DNA of 64,000 bases, taken from contig NC_030817.1 in NCBI RefSeq assembly GCF_001704415.2, positions 33,863,550 through 33,927,549 on the forward strand. The letters run 5' to 3'. Shown here one piece after another: positions 24,266-35,085 of the stretch. The stretch is from Capra hircus. Lineage: Eukaryota > Chordata > Mammalia > Artiodactyla > Bovidae. The notes under the pieces are model-generated. The model did no database searches and was not told where the DNA came from. It worked only from the letters and a program-made list of their open reading frames with translations. Position numbers and translations under genes: made by a program. Positions within the stretch are counted from its first letter, which is position 1. Each line of letters opens with the position of its first letter.

Positions 24266-25409
24266 CTCCTTTGACTTTCATATACAAAGTATTTACCCTA
24301 ATTCAAATGACTCTAATCTCTACATGTAAGGCTATCTCTTTAGTTAGTGAATTATCATACATCAATTTCCTCAACATATCATAGACAATAAATAAAAATC
24401 AAAAGTACATTATAATAGTCAAGAGTTTTAATCATGAAAAAGCTTTAACATCCCATGACAAGAGGTATATTCTTGGAAGAATCCCAGACTGAAATCCCTT
24501 GACCAACATCAAAAGACATTCTGTTTTCTGTAGTATTTGGAAGTGCCTTCCCAATATAAAATTCTGCTGCTGTTTGTCCCATGGTCTTGTCAAAAAGAAC
24601 AGTCATCATTATTTACAACAGAAAGCATCCTAATGGCTCTTTCTGGCAGTATAATCCCTTTATAGAAAGGCAAACGTTCACGTTACATGCAGGTTGAAAG
24701 GAAATAATATAGTAAAGAATATTGATCAATTCACATAACTAACAAATCCAGAGATAGGGCTATTTTACATGAGGCTTGAGCCAATGCTTCAGGGATATCC
24801 CAGAGACCTGGGTTCTTTCCATCTTTCTGTGTCAGCTTCATCCTAAAACTGGCTCCATTCCTAGTCCCAAGATGGCTCCTCACAGCTTTGGGGGCCATAT
24901 GCTTTCTTTTTTGTGTCAAAGAGAGCAATTTTGTTCCAGCATTCCCAGAAAACCCCCCATAATTACTGTGTGGTCTGCTCAGTTCACACATCAACCTTCG
25001 CTTCAATCACTGCAGTTATGAGGATGGGATGGAATGACTGGCTTTGTCCATTCTACCCAACTGGGAGGTAGTAGGTCAGTTTCCGCAAAATCACATGAGT
25101 CCCAAAAAGAAACTGGGGACTATTGGGGAGGGGGAAATGGATGTTGGCATCTAACACATTTTGACTATATAAGTTCTCAGTCAGCTTTGGTCTGTGAAGT
25201 CTGCCTATTCAGGATAGGACTGTTCATTCACATCAGAAAGATAAAAAGGAAAAGGCATGGACTTCTCTCTCTTCTGAAAATGGCAGCATATTCTTGAGGA
25301 TGGGGAGGTGGGAATGATCTTTGCTTTTGTATTGGCTCTGTTCACAGACTGTCTAATACTGTCACCACTTTTAAATAAAATTATTTCTATTCTAAATTTT
25401 AGAAACCAT
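24266..25409. other. Unassigned DNA
   Basis: No repeat family or exon recognised. Overlapping frames at 24731-25006 (-) and 24776-25021 (+) have no domain features. Confidence 0.4.
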
Positions 25410-25712
25410 GACCGCATTGCCCCAGTGGTTAAGAATCTGCCTGTCAATGCAGGGGACAGGGGTTCAGTCCCTAGTCCAGGAATATTCCACATGCCACGGA
25501 GCAACTAAGCCCACAAGCCACAACTACTAAAGCTCACATGTTGCAGCTACTGAATCTTTGTGTCTAGAACCCGTGCTCTGCAACAAGAGAAGCCACTACA
25601 ATGAGAAGCCACTGAATCACAATGAAGAGTAGCCCCCCTCACTGAAACTACAGAAAGTCCACATGCAACAACAAAGACCCAGAACAACCAAAATAAATAA
25701 AATTATAAAAAG
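25410..25712 (+). mobile_element. CHR-type SINE, near full length
   Basis: GCCCCAGTGGTTAAGAATCT head, TCCACATGCCACGGAGCAAC, CCACAACTACTAAAGC, AGTAGCCCCCCTCACTG and the tail AACCAAAATAAATAAAAT. Confidence 0.9.
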
Positions 25713-26244
25713 TAAAATCAATAAAATCATGATGAACAAATAAAGGCCAAGTAACAAGATTATATTCTTTGCAGCCAAAGATGGAGAAGCTCTATACAGT
25801 CAGCAAAAACAAGACCGGAAGCTGACTGTGGCTCAGATTATGAACCCCTTATTGCCAAATTCAGACTTAAATTGAAGAAAGTAGGGAAAACCACTAGACC
25901 ATTCAGGTATGACCTAAATCAGACCCCTTATGATTATACAGTAGAAGTGAGAAATAGATTTAAAGGACTAGATATGATAGATAGAGTCCCTGATGAACTG
26001 GATGGAGGTGCGTGACATTGTACAGGAGACAGAGATCGAGACCATTGCCATGGAAAAGAAATGCAAAAAAGCAAAATGGCTGTCTGGGGAGGGCTTACAA
26101 ATAGCTGTGAAAAGAAGAGAAGTAAAAAGCAAAGGAGAAAAAGAAAGATAAAAGCATCTGAATGCAGAATTCCAAAGAATAGCAAGGAGAGATAAGAAAG
26201 CCTTCTTCAGCGATCAGTGCAAAGAAATAGAGGAAAACAACAGA

Positions 26245-26598
26245 ATGGGAAAGACTAGAGATCTCTTCAAGAAAATTAGAGATACCAAGGGAACATTTCA
26301 TGCAAAGATGGGGTTGATAAAGGACATAGATAGTATGGACCTAACAGAAGCAGAAGATATTAAGAAGAGGTGGCAAGAATACACAGAAGAACTGTACAAA
26401 AAAGATTTTCACGACCCAGATAACCACAATAGTGTAATCACTCACCTAGAGCCAGCCATCCTGGAATGCAAAGTCAAGTGGGCCTTAGGAAGCATCACTA
26501 CGAACAAAGCTAGTGGAGGTGATGGAATTCCAGTTGAACTATTTCAACCTGACCTGCCTCTTGAGAAACCTATATGCAGGTCAGGAAGCAACAGTTAG
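26245..26598 (+). pseudogene. BovB polyprotein remnant, linker and RT N-terminus
   Basis: 118 codons. Residues about 1-75 are the linker between endonuclease and reverse transcriptase (KTRDLFKKIRDTKGTFHAK, then DIKKRWQEYTEELY). Residues about 76-102 enter the RT at NKASGGDGIPVELFQ. After that the reading frame crosses the internal deletion and is nonsense. In an intact RTE element this protein nicks the target and reverse-transcribes the element RNA; this copy cannot. Confidence 0.85.
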
Positions 26599-26681
26599 AA
26601 CTGGACATGGAACAACAGACTGATTCCAAATAGGAAAAGGAGTACGTCAAGGCTGTATATTGCCACCCTGCTTTATTTAAC

Positions 26682-27032
26682 TTGTATGCAGAGTACATCA
26701 TGAGAAATGCTGGGTTGGAAGAAGCACAAGCTGGAATCAAGATTGCCGGGAGAAATATCAGTCACCTCAGATATGCAGATGACACCAACCATATGGCAGA
26801 AAGTGAAGAGGAACTAAAAAGCCTCTTGATGAAAGTGAAAGAGGAGAGCGAAAAAGTTGGCTTAAAGCTTAACATTCAGAAAACGAAGATCATGGCATCT
26901 GGTCCCATCACTTCATGGGAAATAGATGGGGAAGCAGTGGAAACAGTGTCAGACTTTATTTTGGAGGGCTCCAAAATCACTGCAGATGGTGACTGCAGCC
27001 ATGAAATTAAAAGACGCTTACTCCTTGGATGA
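26682..27032 (+). pseudogene. BovB polyprotein remnant, RT C-terminal half
   Basis: 117 codons. AEYIMRNAGLEEAQAGIK, then LRYADDTNHMAESEEEL with the intact YADD catalytic pair, a thumb-like segment, then the GSKITADGDCSHEIKRRLLLG block. It stops where GGATGAAAA replaces the usual GGAAGGAAA. Relic of the same BovB copy. Confidence 0.88.
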
Positions 27033-27544
27033 AAAGTTATGACCAACCTAGATAGCATATTCAAAAGCAGACATTACTTCGCCAACAAAGGTCCGTTTAG
27101 TCAAGGCTATGGTTTTTCCAGGAATCGTGTATGGATGTGAGAGTTGGACTGTGAAGAAAGCTGAGCACTGAAGAATTGATGCTTTTGAACTGTGGTGTTG
27201 GAGAAGACTCTTGAGAGTCCCTTGGACTGCAAGGAGATCCAACCAGTCCATTCTAAAGAAGATCAGTCCTGGGTGTTCATTGGAAGCACTGATGCTAAAG
27301 CTGAAACTCCAGTACTTTGGCCACCTCATGTGAAGAGTTGACTCATTGGAAAAGACTCTGATGCTGGGAGGGATTGGGGGAAGGAGGAGAAGGGGACGAC
27401 AGAGGATGAGATGGTTGGATGGCATCACCGACTCGATGGACGTGGGTTTGAGTGAACTCCCAGAGTTGGTGATGGATAGGGAGGCCTGGCATGCTGTGAT
27501 TCATGGGGTCGCAAAGAGTCAGACAGGACTGAGTGACTGAACTG

Positions 27545-28343
27545 ATCTCAACAATATACACTCTGTCTTAAGTTACTAAATTTCCCAGTAGAAAGATTGA
27601 CGTTTTGCCTCATTTTCAAGGAAAGCTATGTTGAAAGAACTTTAGCTGGAAGCCTTTCGTTTGCCTCCACTTATTTTGATGAAGTGAAAGCTTCTAGAGA
27701 ATGCACTGGATAGGGCCTGTTATCTTTTTCTCACTTTCTTTCTTCTTCTTCTGTTTCTCCCCAACCTGACCTATCTACCCCCATCACCGCCCCACTTCCA
27801 CACACATACACACATACACTTTTTCTTCTTCTCTGTGCTATCTCTTCATCTCCTCTCCCTCTACCCCCTTTCATTTTTTCCTTCCCTTCCTGGAATTCTC
27901 TTCACTCCTTGTCTTCTCTCTCTTTTCATTCATGTTTTTCTCTCATTCTCTTCCTTCAACTGGGTCCCAATATGTAGATTAATTTAGTAGGAGAAACCCA
28001 GTTCTCTTTTCCTCACAATATCATGGAAACAAGAGTGAAACGATGGTAATGATTTACGGCTGTCTTGGGGTGGGCTGCTCCCACTTCTCTGTGGCCTCTG
28101 AACTGCCTCAGAGGACAGAAGTCTCAGTCATCTGGAAAGAAATATGCTGGTTTCACCAAAATGTTCCTCACTGGCCATTAAAAGGAAGAAACTCCAAACT
28201 GTTTAATAGTGGGATGCATGGTTTAACTCTTTTCTCCCCAATTCTTCCACACCCTTGGGAGTGAAGACGGTAGTTTAGTTTTCTCAACCCCATTTCAGGG
28301 TTTTAAGCATAGGCATGAACTGTGTGGTAGAGTGACCAGATTT
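27545..28343. other. Spacer between opposed BovB copies; polypyrimidine tract
   Basis: About 800 bases of non-repeat sequence. 27720-27965 is strongly pyrimidine-rich (TTTCTTCTTCTTCTG, CTCTTCATCTCCTCTCCCTC). No exon recognised. Confidence 0.55.
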
Positions 28344-29143
28344 TTCAGTTCAGTTCAGTTCAGTCACTCAGTTGCATCCAGCTCTTTGCGACCCCATGAA
28401 TAGCAGCATGCCAGGCCTCCCTGTCCATCACCAACTCCCGGAGTTCACTCAAACCCAAGTCAATTGAGTCGGTGATGCCATCCAGCCATCTCATCCTCTG
28501 TCGTCCCCTTCTCCTCCTGCCCCCAATCGCTCCCATCATCAGAGTCTTTTCCAATGAGTCAACTCTTCACATGAGGTGGCCAAAGTACTGGAGTTTCAGC
28601 TTTAGCATCAGTGCTTCCAATGAACACCCAGGGCTGATCTCCTTTAGAATGGACTGGTTGGATCTCCTTGTAGTCCAAGGGACTCTCAGGAGTCTTCTCC
28701 AACACCGCACTTCCAAAGCATTAATTCTTTGGCACTGAGCTTTCTTCACAGTCCAACTCTCACATCCATACATGACCACTGGAAAAACCATAGCCTTGAC
28801 TAGAAGGACCTTTGTTGGCAAACTAATGTCTCTGCTTTTGAATATGCTCTCTAGGTTGGTCATAACTTTTCATCCAAGGAGTAAGTGTCTTTAAATTTCA
28901 TGGCTGCAATCACCATTTTGAAGCCCCCCAAAATAAAGTCTGACACTGTTTCCACTGTTTCCCCATCTATTTCCCATGAAGTGATGGGACCAGATGCCAT
29001 GATCTTCGTTTTCTGAATGTTGAGCTTTAAGCCAACTTTTTCGCTCTCCTCTTTCACTTTCATCAAGAGGCTTTTTAGTTCCTCTTCACTTTTTGCCATA
29101 AGGGTGGTGTTATCTGCATATCTGAAGTTATTGATATTTCTCT
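28344..29143 (-). mobile_element. BovB LINE, 3' 0.8 kb
   Basis: Starts with four TTCAG units (the BovB 3' signature, reversed) and runs to the RT thumb region (TTCCTCTTCACTTTTTGCCA, then ATATCTGAAGTTATTGATAT). Minus-strand frames 28860-29099 and 28567-28863 read the C-terminal polyprotein (SEEELKSLLMKVKEE, YGCESWTVKKAQCQRINA). A frameshift lies near 28865-28920. Confidence 0.95.
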
Positions 29144-29829
29144 AGGCTTAGGATATTATTGTCTTTACTTTTGACTGACTTTTTCTATCTGACACCCCTG
29201 TAAGCAGCATGAAATTCCTTTTCCAAATAACTTTTTCCATTAACCATCAGCATTACCAAGAAAGACAGCTGATAGGTAAGAGAAAACAACATTAAAGAAC
29301 AATGTAGCAACTTTTGCTAATAAAATAAAAGCATTAGGCTTTGGGATCAGTCTAAGCCAAATACAGTTCTCAAATAGACAAGTTCATTGTATGTTTCTTT
29401 AGAGAACTTGATATGATAAAAAAAGGTTTTATTTACAGTTTAAAAATAGCTATTAGTAGTTATTAAAATACCTTTGCTTGGGAGATAACTCTGAGAAGAT
29501 TAATATGAAAGTTCTTCCAAGAAATACAACAAAATAGTTTTGAACAACTTTTTCTAAATAGAGACATAATTACTAATGGTAAAGGAAAAAAATTCCATAT
29601 CTAGAGAAGTAATTGAACACTTAGAGCTTACTTACAAAAGATGGAAAATTAATAAAGCTTTAGGATGCCTTTATATCTAATTTTAATAGTTTTTCTCATG
29701 ATGACACACAAATATACTATTTTATGGTGGTGAAGGATTTACATACAACCATCATCTAATTTCCTTCAATGTTCTTTGTGATTCTGCACGGCCATTGTGG
29801 TACATGGACATTCGTCCTAATGGAAGGAT
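29144..29829. other. Unassigned AT-rich DNA
   Basis: No repeat or exon recognised. Confidence 0.4.
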
Positions 29830-30423
29830 AATATTGTATTGAAGTTTAGCCAATCTTCAACAAACGTATTGAGCTTCTGCTCACTTGACAATGTACTCTA
29901 TATCTGGCATTGGGTCTACATAGTTCCCACCCTTAAGAATCTCAGTCTCATGGGGAAACAAAAATTTATTTAAACAATTAAATTACATATTGTAGGTATG
30001 TGCAATATACAATGGGAACGTAAGAAGGGAACTAAGGTTATGTGATGGAGTCTGAAAGACTTCACTGAAGAGGTGGCTTTTGAGATGGAACGTGAAGAAT
30101 AAGAACAAAAAGAAGTGAAGAAAGTAGCATTTCCAGCTGTGATATTAAGAGAATATCCACGTGCCAAGATGTGGATATATGGTCCTATATGATCTCCTTA
30201 AGAAAACACAAGTAGTTTATTATTGCTGGAACATAAAACAAGGAGAGTAGCATAGAAGATGAGGTGATTGGGAATCTGTAGACACAAAATCACAAAATTC
30301 ATTATATATCGTATTTAAAGATACCTTAAGGATGCAGTTTGTATTTGTATTCCATAGACCATAGAGATGAGTTGAAGATTTCAAATAACATGATCAGCTT
30401 TTTATTTAGAAGATGTCTAGTTT

Positions 30424-30671
30424 AGGACTTCCCTGGCGATCCGTGGTTAACAATCTACCTGCCAGTGCTGGGGACATGGATTCGATCACTTGTCCAGAAG
30501 GATTCCACATGCTGTGGGACAAGTAAGCCCGTGTGCCACAACTACTGAGCCAGATCACCGCAGCTAGAGAGTAGCCCCCACTTACTGCAACCAGAGAAAG
30601 CCCACACGTAGCAACGAAGACCTAGCACAGCCAAAACATTTAAAATAAATAAATAGAATGCTGAAAAAAAA
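30424..30671 (+). mobile_element. CHR-type SINE in L2
   Basis: GGACTTCCCTGGCGATCCGT head, GTGCCACAACTACTGAGCC, AGTAGCCCCCACTTACTGC, tail AAATAAATAAATAG and an A run. A further TAAA microsatellite lies at about 30703-30722. Confidence 0.9.
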
Positions 30672-31344
30672 AATAACTAAAAAACAGTGTGAAGAAAACT
30701 AAAAAATAAATAAATAAATAAAGAGTTTAAATTGGGAGGGGGCACCCCTAGAAACAGATAAAACAATCATTGAGTACTACAACAGTCCGGCAATGGCTAC
30801 TGGAGCTCTAAACCATAACAGAGATACTGAGGTTAGAAAAGAGGAAAAAGGGAAGATATATTTAGGGAATAGAATCAACAGTAGCTATTGACTCATTAGG
30901 TAGGAGCAGAAGGGAAAGAGAAAAATCCTTAAATAATAATTTTTTAAAAAGTCTTAGGACTTCTGCCTGAGCACTGAGGTCAGTAGATGTTGGTGCCACT
31001 CATTCTAATAAGGAAAATGGGAGAAGCAGCAAGTTTGGAGAGGTGGTTAGTAATTTGGGGGACATTTTCAGCTTGAGATCCTTTTGAAATATCCAATTGT
31101 GATATCTGATTGACCAGACTCTTCTTTCTATACTCAAAAAAAAATCTGAACTAAAGATATCATTAAAGCTACAAATGTGATGACAGAGGAAACGTTTACC
31201 ATAAGAAGAGAAGGGGACAGAGCATAGAATCTTGGAATGCTCCTCTGGTTAATTAAAGGTCAGAAAGTGGAACAAGAGTCTACAAACAAGCCAAAAGAAA
31301 CCTGCTCAGATAAGTAGGAAGAAAACCAATAAAGAATGCAGTCA

Positions 31345-31654
31345 AGGACTTCCCTGGAGATAGAGTGGATAAGAATCGGCCTACCAATGTAGGAGACACA
31401 GGTTCAGTCCCTAGTCTGGGAAGATTCCACCCACTGCAGAGTAACTAAAGCCAGAACTACTGAGCCCACAAGCTGCAACTACTGAAGCTCATGCACCTAA
31501 AGCCTGTGCTCTGTTACAATGGAGGCCACCACAATGAGAAGTTCGTGCACCACAATGGAAGAGTGGCCCCCACTTGCCCCAACTAGAGAAAGCCTGTGTG
31601 CAGCAATGAAGACCCATCACAACCGAAAACAAACAAACAAACAAACAAACAAAT
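31345..31654 (+). mobile_element. CHR-type SINE in L2 with target-site duplication
   Basis: GGACTTCCCTGGAGATAGAG head, then a complete body, ending in a CAAA microsatellite (about 31627-31653). Perfect 10-base duplication AATGCAGTCA at 31335-31344 and 31655-31664. Confidence 0.95.
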
Positions 31655-31769
31655 AATGCAGTCATGGAAACCAGGGAGAAATGTTTACATCCTTGCATTG
31701 TTTCACATTTTTAGCAAGCATATCAGGTATTTCTTTTGTCATATGGTAATACTAGATTACAAACATAGG

Positions 31770-32652
31770 TTTAAAAAAAAACGAGAAACAAGAAAAAGAC
31801 AGAAACCCAATCAGAAAATGGGCAAATAACTTGAATACACATTTCCCCCAAAAGATATACAAGTGACCAATAAGCACATGAAAAGATGCTCCACAGCATG
31901 GGACATTAGGGAAGTGCAAATCAAACCTGCAGTAAGATACTTACACGAGGATGGCCATATTTGAAACAAGACAGAAAACAGAATATGGTAAATGTTGACA
32001 AGGATATGGAGAAATTGGAGCCCTCATCCATGGCTTGTGGTAATAAACTGGCACATCTGCTGTGCAAAACAGTTTGGTATTTCTTCAATAACTTGAACAC
32101 AGAATTACTAAATGACTCAGCTATTTCACTCCTAGGAGTATGCTCCCAAAGAATTGAAAACAGGTGTTCAAACAAAAACTCACGCGTCAATGTTCATAGC
32201 AGCTCTATTCAACAACAGTTAAAAGGTGGAAACAACCCAAATGTCCATTGACAGATAAGTAGGTAAACAAAATGTGGTATATTCATACAATGGAGTATTA
32301 TTCAGCTATAACAACGAAGAAGTATTGATACATGCTGCAGCATGGTGAACTTTGAAAACATTATGCCAAGTGAAAGATGCTGATCACAAAACGTCACACA
32401 TTACAAACAACGGGCAGAATAGGAAAATCCCTAGTGATTAGCGGTTGCCAGGGGCTGTTGGGGAATGGAGAGTGGGGAATGACTGCCTGATGGGTGTGAC
32501 ATTTCCATCTGCGGTGATGAAAAGTAATAGAACTAGATAGTGATGATGGTTATGCAACACTGTGAATGTGCTTAACGCCACTGACATTCACTCTTTAAAA
32601 TGGTTGAAATACAACAAATACTATGAATATTTTACCCTAATAAAAAAATGAG
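31770..32652 (+). mobile_element. Older L1 (L1M-type) 3' end
   Basis: C-terminal ORF2 and 3' UTR of an old L1: CAATCAGAAAATGGGCAAAT, AGCACATGAAAAGATGCTCC, CATACAATGGAGTATTATTC, GCGGTTGCCAGGGGCTGTTG, ending TTTTACCCTAATAAAAAAA. ORF2 is broken by several frameshifts; the frame at 31961-32251 is a chance relic. Confidence 0.85.
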
Positions 32653-32707
32653 AGTGAAATCAGCAGTGTCTTGTTAGGTGAGAACTGTAAAGTAGTAGCC
32701 CTTGATG

Positions 32708-32839
32708 GGAGAAGGCAATGGCACCCCACTCCAGTACTCTCGCCTGGAGAATCCCATGGACGGAGGAGCCTGGTGGGCTGCAGTCCATGGGGTCGCTAAG
32801 AGTCGGACACGACTGAAGCGACTTAGCAGCAGTAGCAGC
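32708..32839 (+). mobile_element. Bov-A SINE monomer with perfect target-site duplication
   Basis: GGAGAAGGCAATGGCACCCC to GTCGGACACGACTGAAGCGA, then an AGC-type tail. AGCCCTTGATG is duplicated exactly at 32697-32707 and 32840-32850. Among the younger insertions in the window. Confidence 0.96.
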
Positions 32840-33349
32840 AGCCCTTGATGACATTGTTGGAGAAGCAGCAATGCTAGACTGCGGTGGGTTGAGATTAAAT
32901 AAGAAGTGGGGTGTGGGTTTGAAGCTGGACAATGATGAACTGAAGGACTATGACCTATGTGTGTGTCAGAACTTCACCTGACAGTGGTCAGATGGGGAGA
33001 CGAACAATCATGAAATTATTGTTTCTGTCTGGTTTGGTTTGGTTTTGGGTGAGTGTAGATGAAAACAGCTCGAATACATTTATTTGCTGGGAAAAGAAGG
33101 CCTTAGAAAGGAGAGAGGATGAAGATAGAGGATAAGAGGTAACTGATAAGGGTTTAATCCTCAAGGAGCACGAACAATTATGGACAGGGACGCCTTCAGC
33201 TTTGTAAGGAAAAGAGACCTTCTCTTCAGAAAAGGGAGATGGTTGCCCCCTGAAGAGACAATCTGGACTGGAGAGCAGAGGCCGAAGGAACTTATGCTTA
33301 TGGGCTTCTACCAGAGATTCAAGAGACCTTACGTACCACTAGAGCTTTC

Positions 33350-33470
33350 AGCCCTAAGTGCACACTAGAATTATTTGGGAGGATCTATTCTAAAAAGTAC
33401 TGATGCTGGTCCTATACCCAAAGATTCTGATTTCACTGGTGTGGAGATTATTTTTCAAAAGCTTTTTTAA
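33350..33470. mobile_element. MER5-type hAT fragment
   Basis: GTGCACACTAGAATTATTTG, then CCAAAGATTCTGATTTCACT, resemble the MER5A/B non-autonomous hAT element. An A17-19 tract follows at 33467-33485. Strongly diverged. Confidence 0.5.
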
Positions 33471-33679
33471 AAAAAAAAAAAAAAAGCATTTTTAAGTATT
33501 GAAGGGGACTTACAGAGGACTAATAAAGTCCTAGATATGAACCCCCAAAAACATTAATCCAGTTGACCTTACTCTGGTCAGAGACTCCTCTAGACCCTGC
33601 CCAACCATTTGAAATCCCATCCCAACTGCAACAAAGCAACATGTTCATTAATAATAATAGTAGTAGTAGAAGTAGCAGT

Positions 33680-33890
33680 GTATGAGGTACAGAGGGCTTA
33701 CTATAAGCCCAGTATGATACAAAGCAGATTGTTTGCATTATCTCATTTTAATCCCACAACTGCCCAATGTGGTAAAAACCACTTTTATTCCCATGTTATA
33801 GATAATGTGCTACACTGATGAAGAATTTGCTTCATATCAGAAAGTTAGAGGTTGGTAAAGGCAGTCCTGCCTGACACCAGGACATACGTC
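33680..33890 (-). mobile_element. MIR SINE
   Basis: GCTTACTATAAGCCCAGTAT, ATTATCTCATTTTAATCCCA and CAACTGCCCAATGTGGTAAA are the reverse complement of MIR. Confidence 0.7.
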
Positions 33891-34044
33891 ATTAATCACT
33901 GTGTTAAACAGTCTAACATTAACTTTGCAAATGAGGCCTGGCTTGGGCCAGTTTCATTTTCAACACCAGTTTAGACCATTTGAAAATATCAAGTCGCATT
34001 CTTTTATATAAATATGACTCTTAATATATCCCCTTATATTACAT

Positions 34045-34266
34045 GGGCTTCCCTGGTGGCTCAGATGGTAAAGAATCTGCCTGCGAGGCGGGAGACCTGG
34101 GTTCACAGGTCTCCCTGCAAGAGAGATACCTTGGCGGAGGGCATGGCAACCCACTCCAGTATTCTTTCTTAGAGAATCTACATGGACAGAGGAGCCTGGT
34201 GGGCTACAGTCCATGTGGACACAAACAGTCAGACATGACTGAGCAACTAAGCACAGTACGGCACAG
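34045..34266 (+). mobile_element. Bov-tA SINE
   Basis: GGGCTTCCCTGGTGGCTCAG head, CAACCCACTCCAGTATTCTT, end GTCAGACATGACTGAGCAAC. The segment around 34110-34135 departs from the usual box B region (ACAGGTCTCCCTGCAAGAGA), a small internal rearrangement. Confidence 0.92.
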
Positions 34267-34394
34267 CTTGTATTAAAAGTTCAAGGTTTGAGTTACTTTA
34301 TCTTGGGCTGTTTCAGCTAAAACAGTTACAGCCTGGACACATTTATGTTATGCATCCATAACTTCATCTTCCATAATTTATGTCACCTCTTGCA

Positions 34395-34780
34395 TCTAAT
34401 AAGAGAGCTGTGTGGTAGAAGGATTTAAAACATAGGTTTGGGGTCTGATAAACTTGCTTTGAATCAGAGCTTCAGTCTAATATATGGCAATTATGTGACT
34501 TCAGACATCCACAAATCCTTTGTTTTCTCACTTGTAAGGTGGAGATAATAATACTCATGGTAGGGCTTCCCTGGCGGGCCAGTGGTTGACTCTGGACTTA
34601 CAGTGCAGGAGGCAAGTGTTTGATCTTTGACTGGGGAAGTTCCAAACACAGTGAGGTATGGCCAAAAGTAAATTAATTAATTTTTTTTAATTTCATGGTA
34701 GTGTTGGTGAGAGGTGAAAATGATATGTTTCTGAAAGGAAGTAAGCACAGTGCCTGGTGTAGTGTAAAAAAACCAAAAAG
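34395..34780 (+). mobile_element. MIR SINE split by a CHR SINE
   Basis: GTGTGGTAGAAGGATTTAAA, TATGTGACTTCAGACATCC and GTGGAGATAATAATACTC before the break; AAGCACAGTGCCTGGTG after it. The host MIR reads through once the SINE and one duplication copy are removed. Confidence 0.7.
34564..34692 (+). mobile_element. Short CHR-type SINE in MIR with target-site duplication
   Basis: GGCTTCCCTGGCGGGCCAGT head, GGGGAAGTTCCAAACAC, ATTAATTAATTTTTTTT tail. TCATGGTAG is duplicated at 34555-34563 and 34693-34701. Confidence 0.9.
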
Positions 34781-34884
34781 ATGGTAGTTTTTATTATTAT
34801 TGTAACTATATCATCATCATCAAGGTTTATAGAGAGCATCATGAAAATCAAGGAGATACAGTGCCTCTTTCACAGATATTGTGG

Positions 34885-35085
34885 CTTTCTAGACCAGTGC
34901 TATCCATTTGAGGTTTCTGTGGTGATGAAAATGTCCTATAATATGTCCTCAACATAGTAGCCATTAGTCACATGTGACTACTCAGCACCTGAAATTTGCT
35001 TAGTGTGACTGAGGAAATAAATATTTTATTTTGTTAAATAGCCACACATAACTAGACCTAACTTTACTGGACGGTGCCGATGTAA
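34885..35085 (+). mobile_element. hAT-Charlie-type MITE fragment
   Basis: ACCAGTGCTATCCATTTGAG, TAGTAGCCATTAGTCACATG, TGACTACTCAGCACCTGAAA and TAGCCACACATAACTAGACC fit a known mammalian non-autonomous hAT family. I do not assign the exact MER name. Confidence 0.6.

Larger units (their letters stand above)
25758..27544 (+). mobile_element. BovB LINE, 1.8 kb, with internal deletion
   Basis: Begins inside the BovB ORF at CTTTGCAGCCAAAGATGGAG and runs to the 3' terminus GACAGGACTGAGTGACTGAA. The N-terminal endonuclease part is missing (5' truncation). At about 26547 the frame jumps from the start of the reverse transcriptase (GIPVELFQ) to its later part (CCTGACCTGCCTCTTGAG), so several hundred bases of RT core are absent. 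The YADD catalytic motif remains at 26772-26783. The 3' part from about 26770 pairs as an inverted repeat with the BovB at 28344-29143. Confidence 0.95.
29830..33345 (-). mobile_element. Long L2 LINE copy, split by four later insertions
   Basis: Reverse complement of L2. The 3' end is near 29865-30180 (CTTCACTGAAGAGGTGGC), AATAACATGATCAGCTTTTT is at about 30385, and the former RT coding region is at 30830-31340 (AGATATATTTAGGGAATAGA, GATGTTGGTGCCACTCATTC, TTGAAATATCCAATTGTGAT). Further diverged pieces lie at 31655-31710, 32653-32707 and 32851-33345. The interruptions are CHR SINEs (30424, 31345), an older L1 (31770) and a Bov-A SINE (32708). About 1.9 kb of L2 sequence in total. The part beyond 31.7 kb is less certain. 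Confidence 0.6.
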
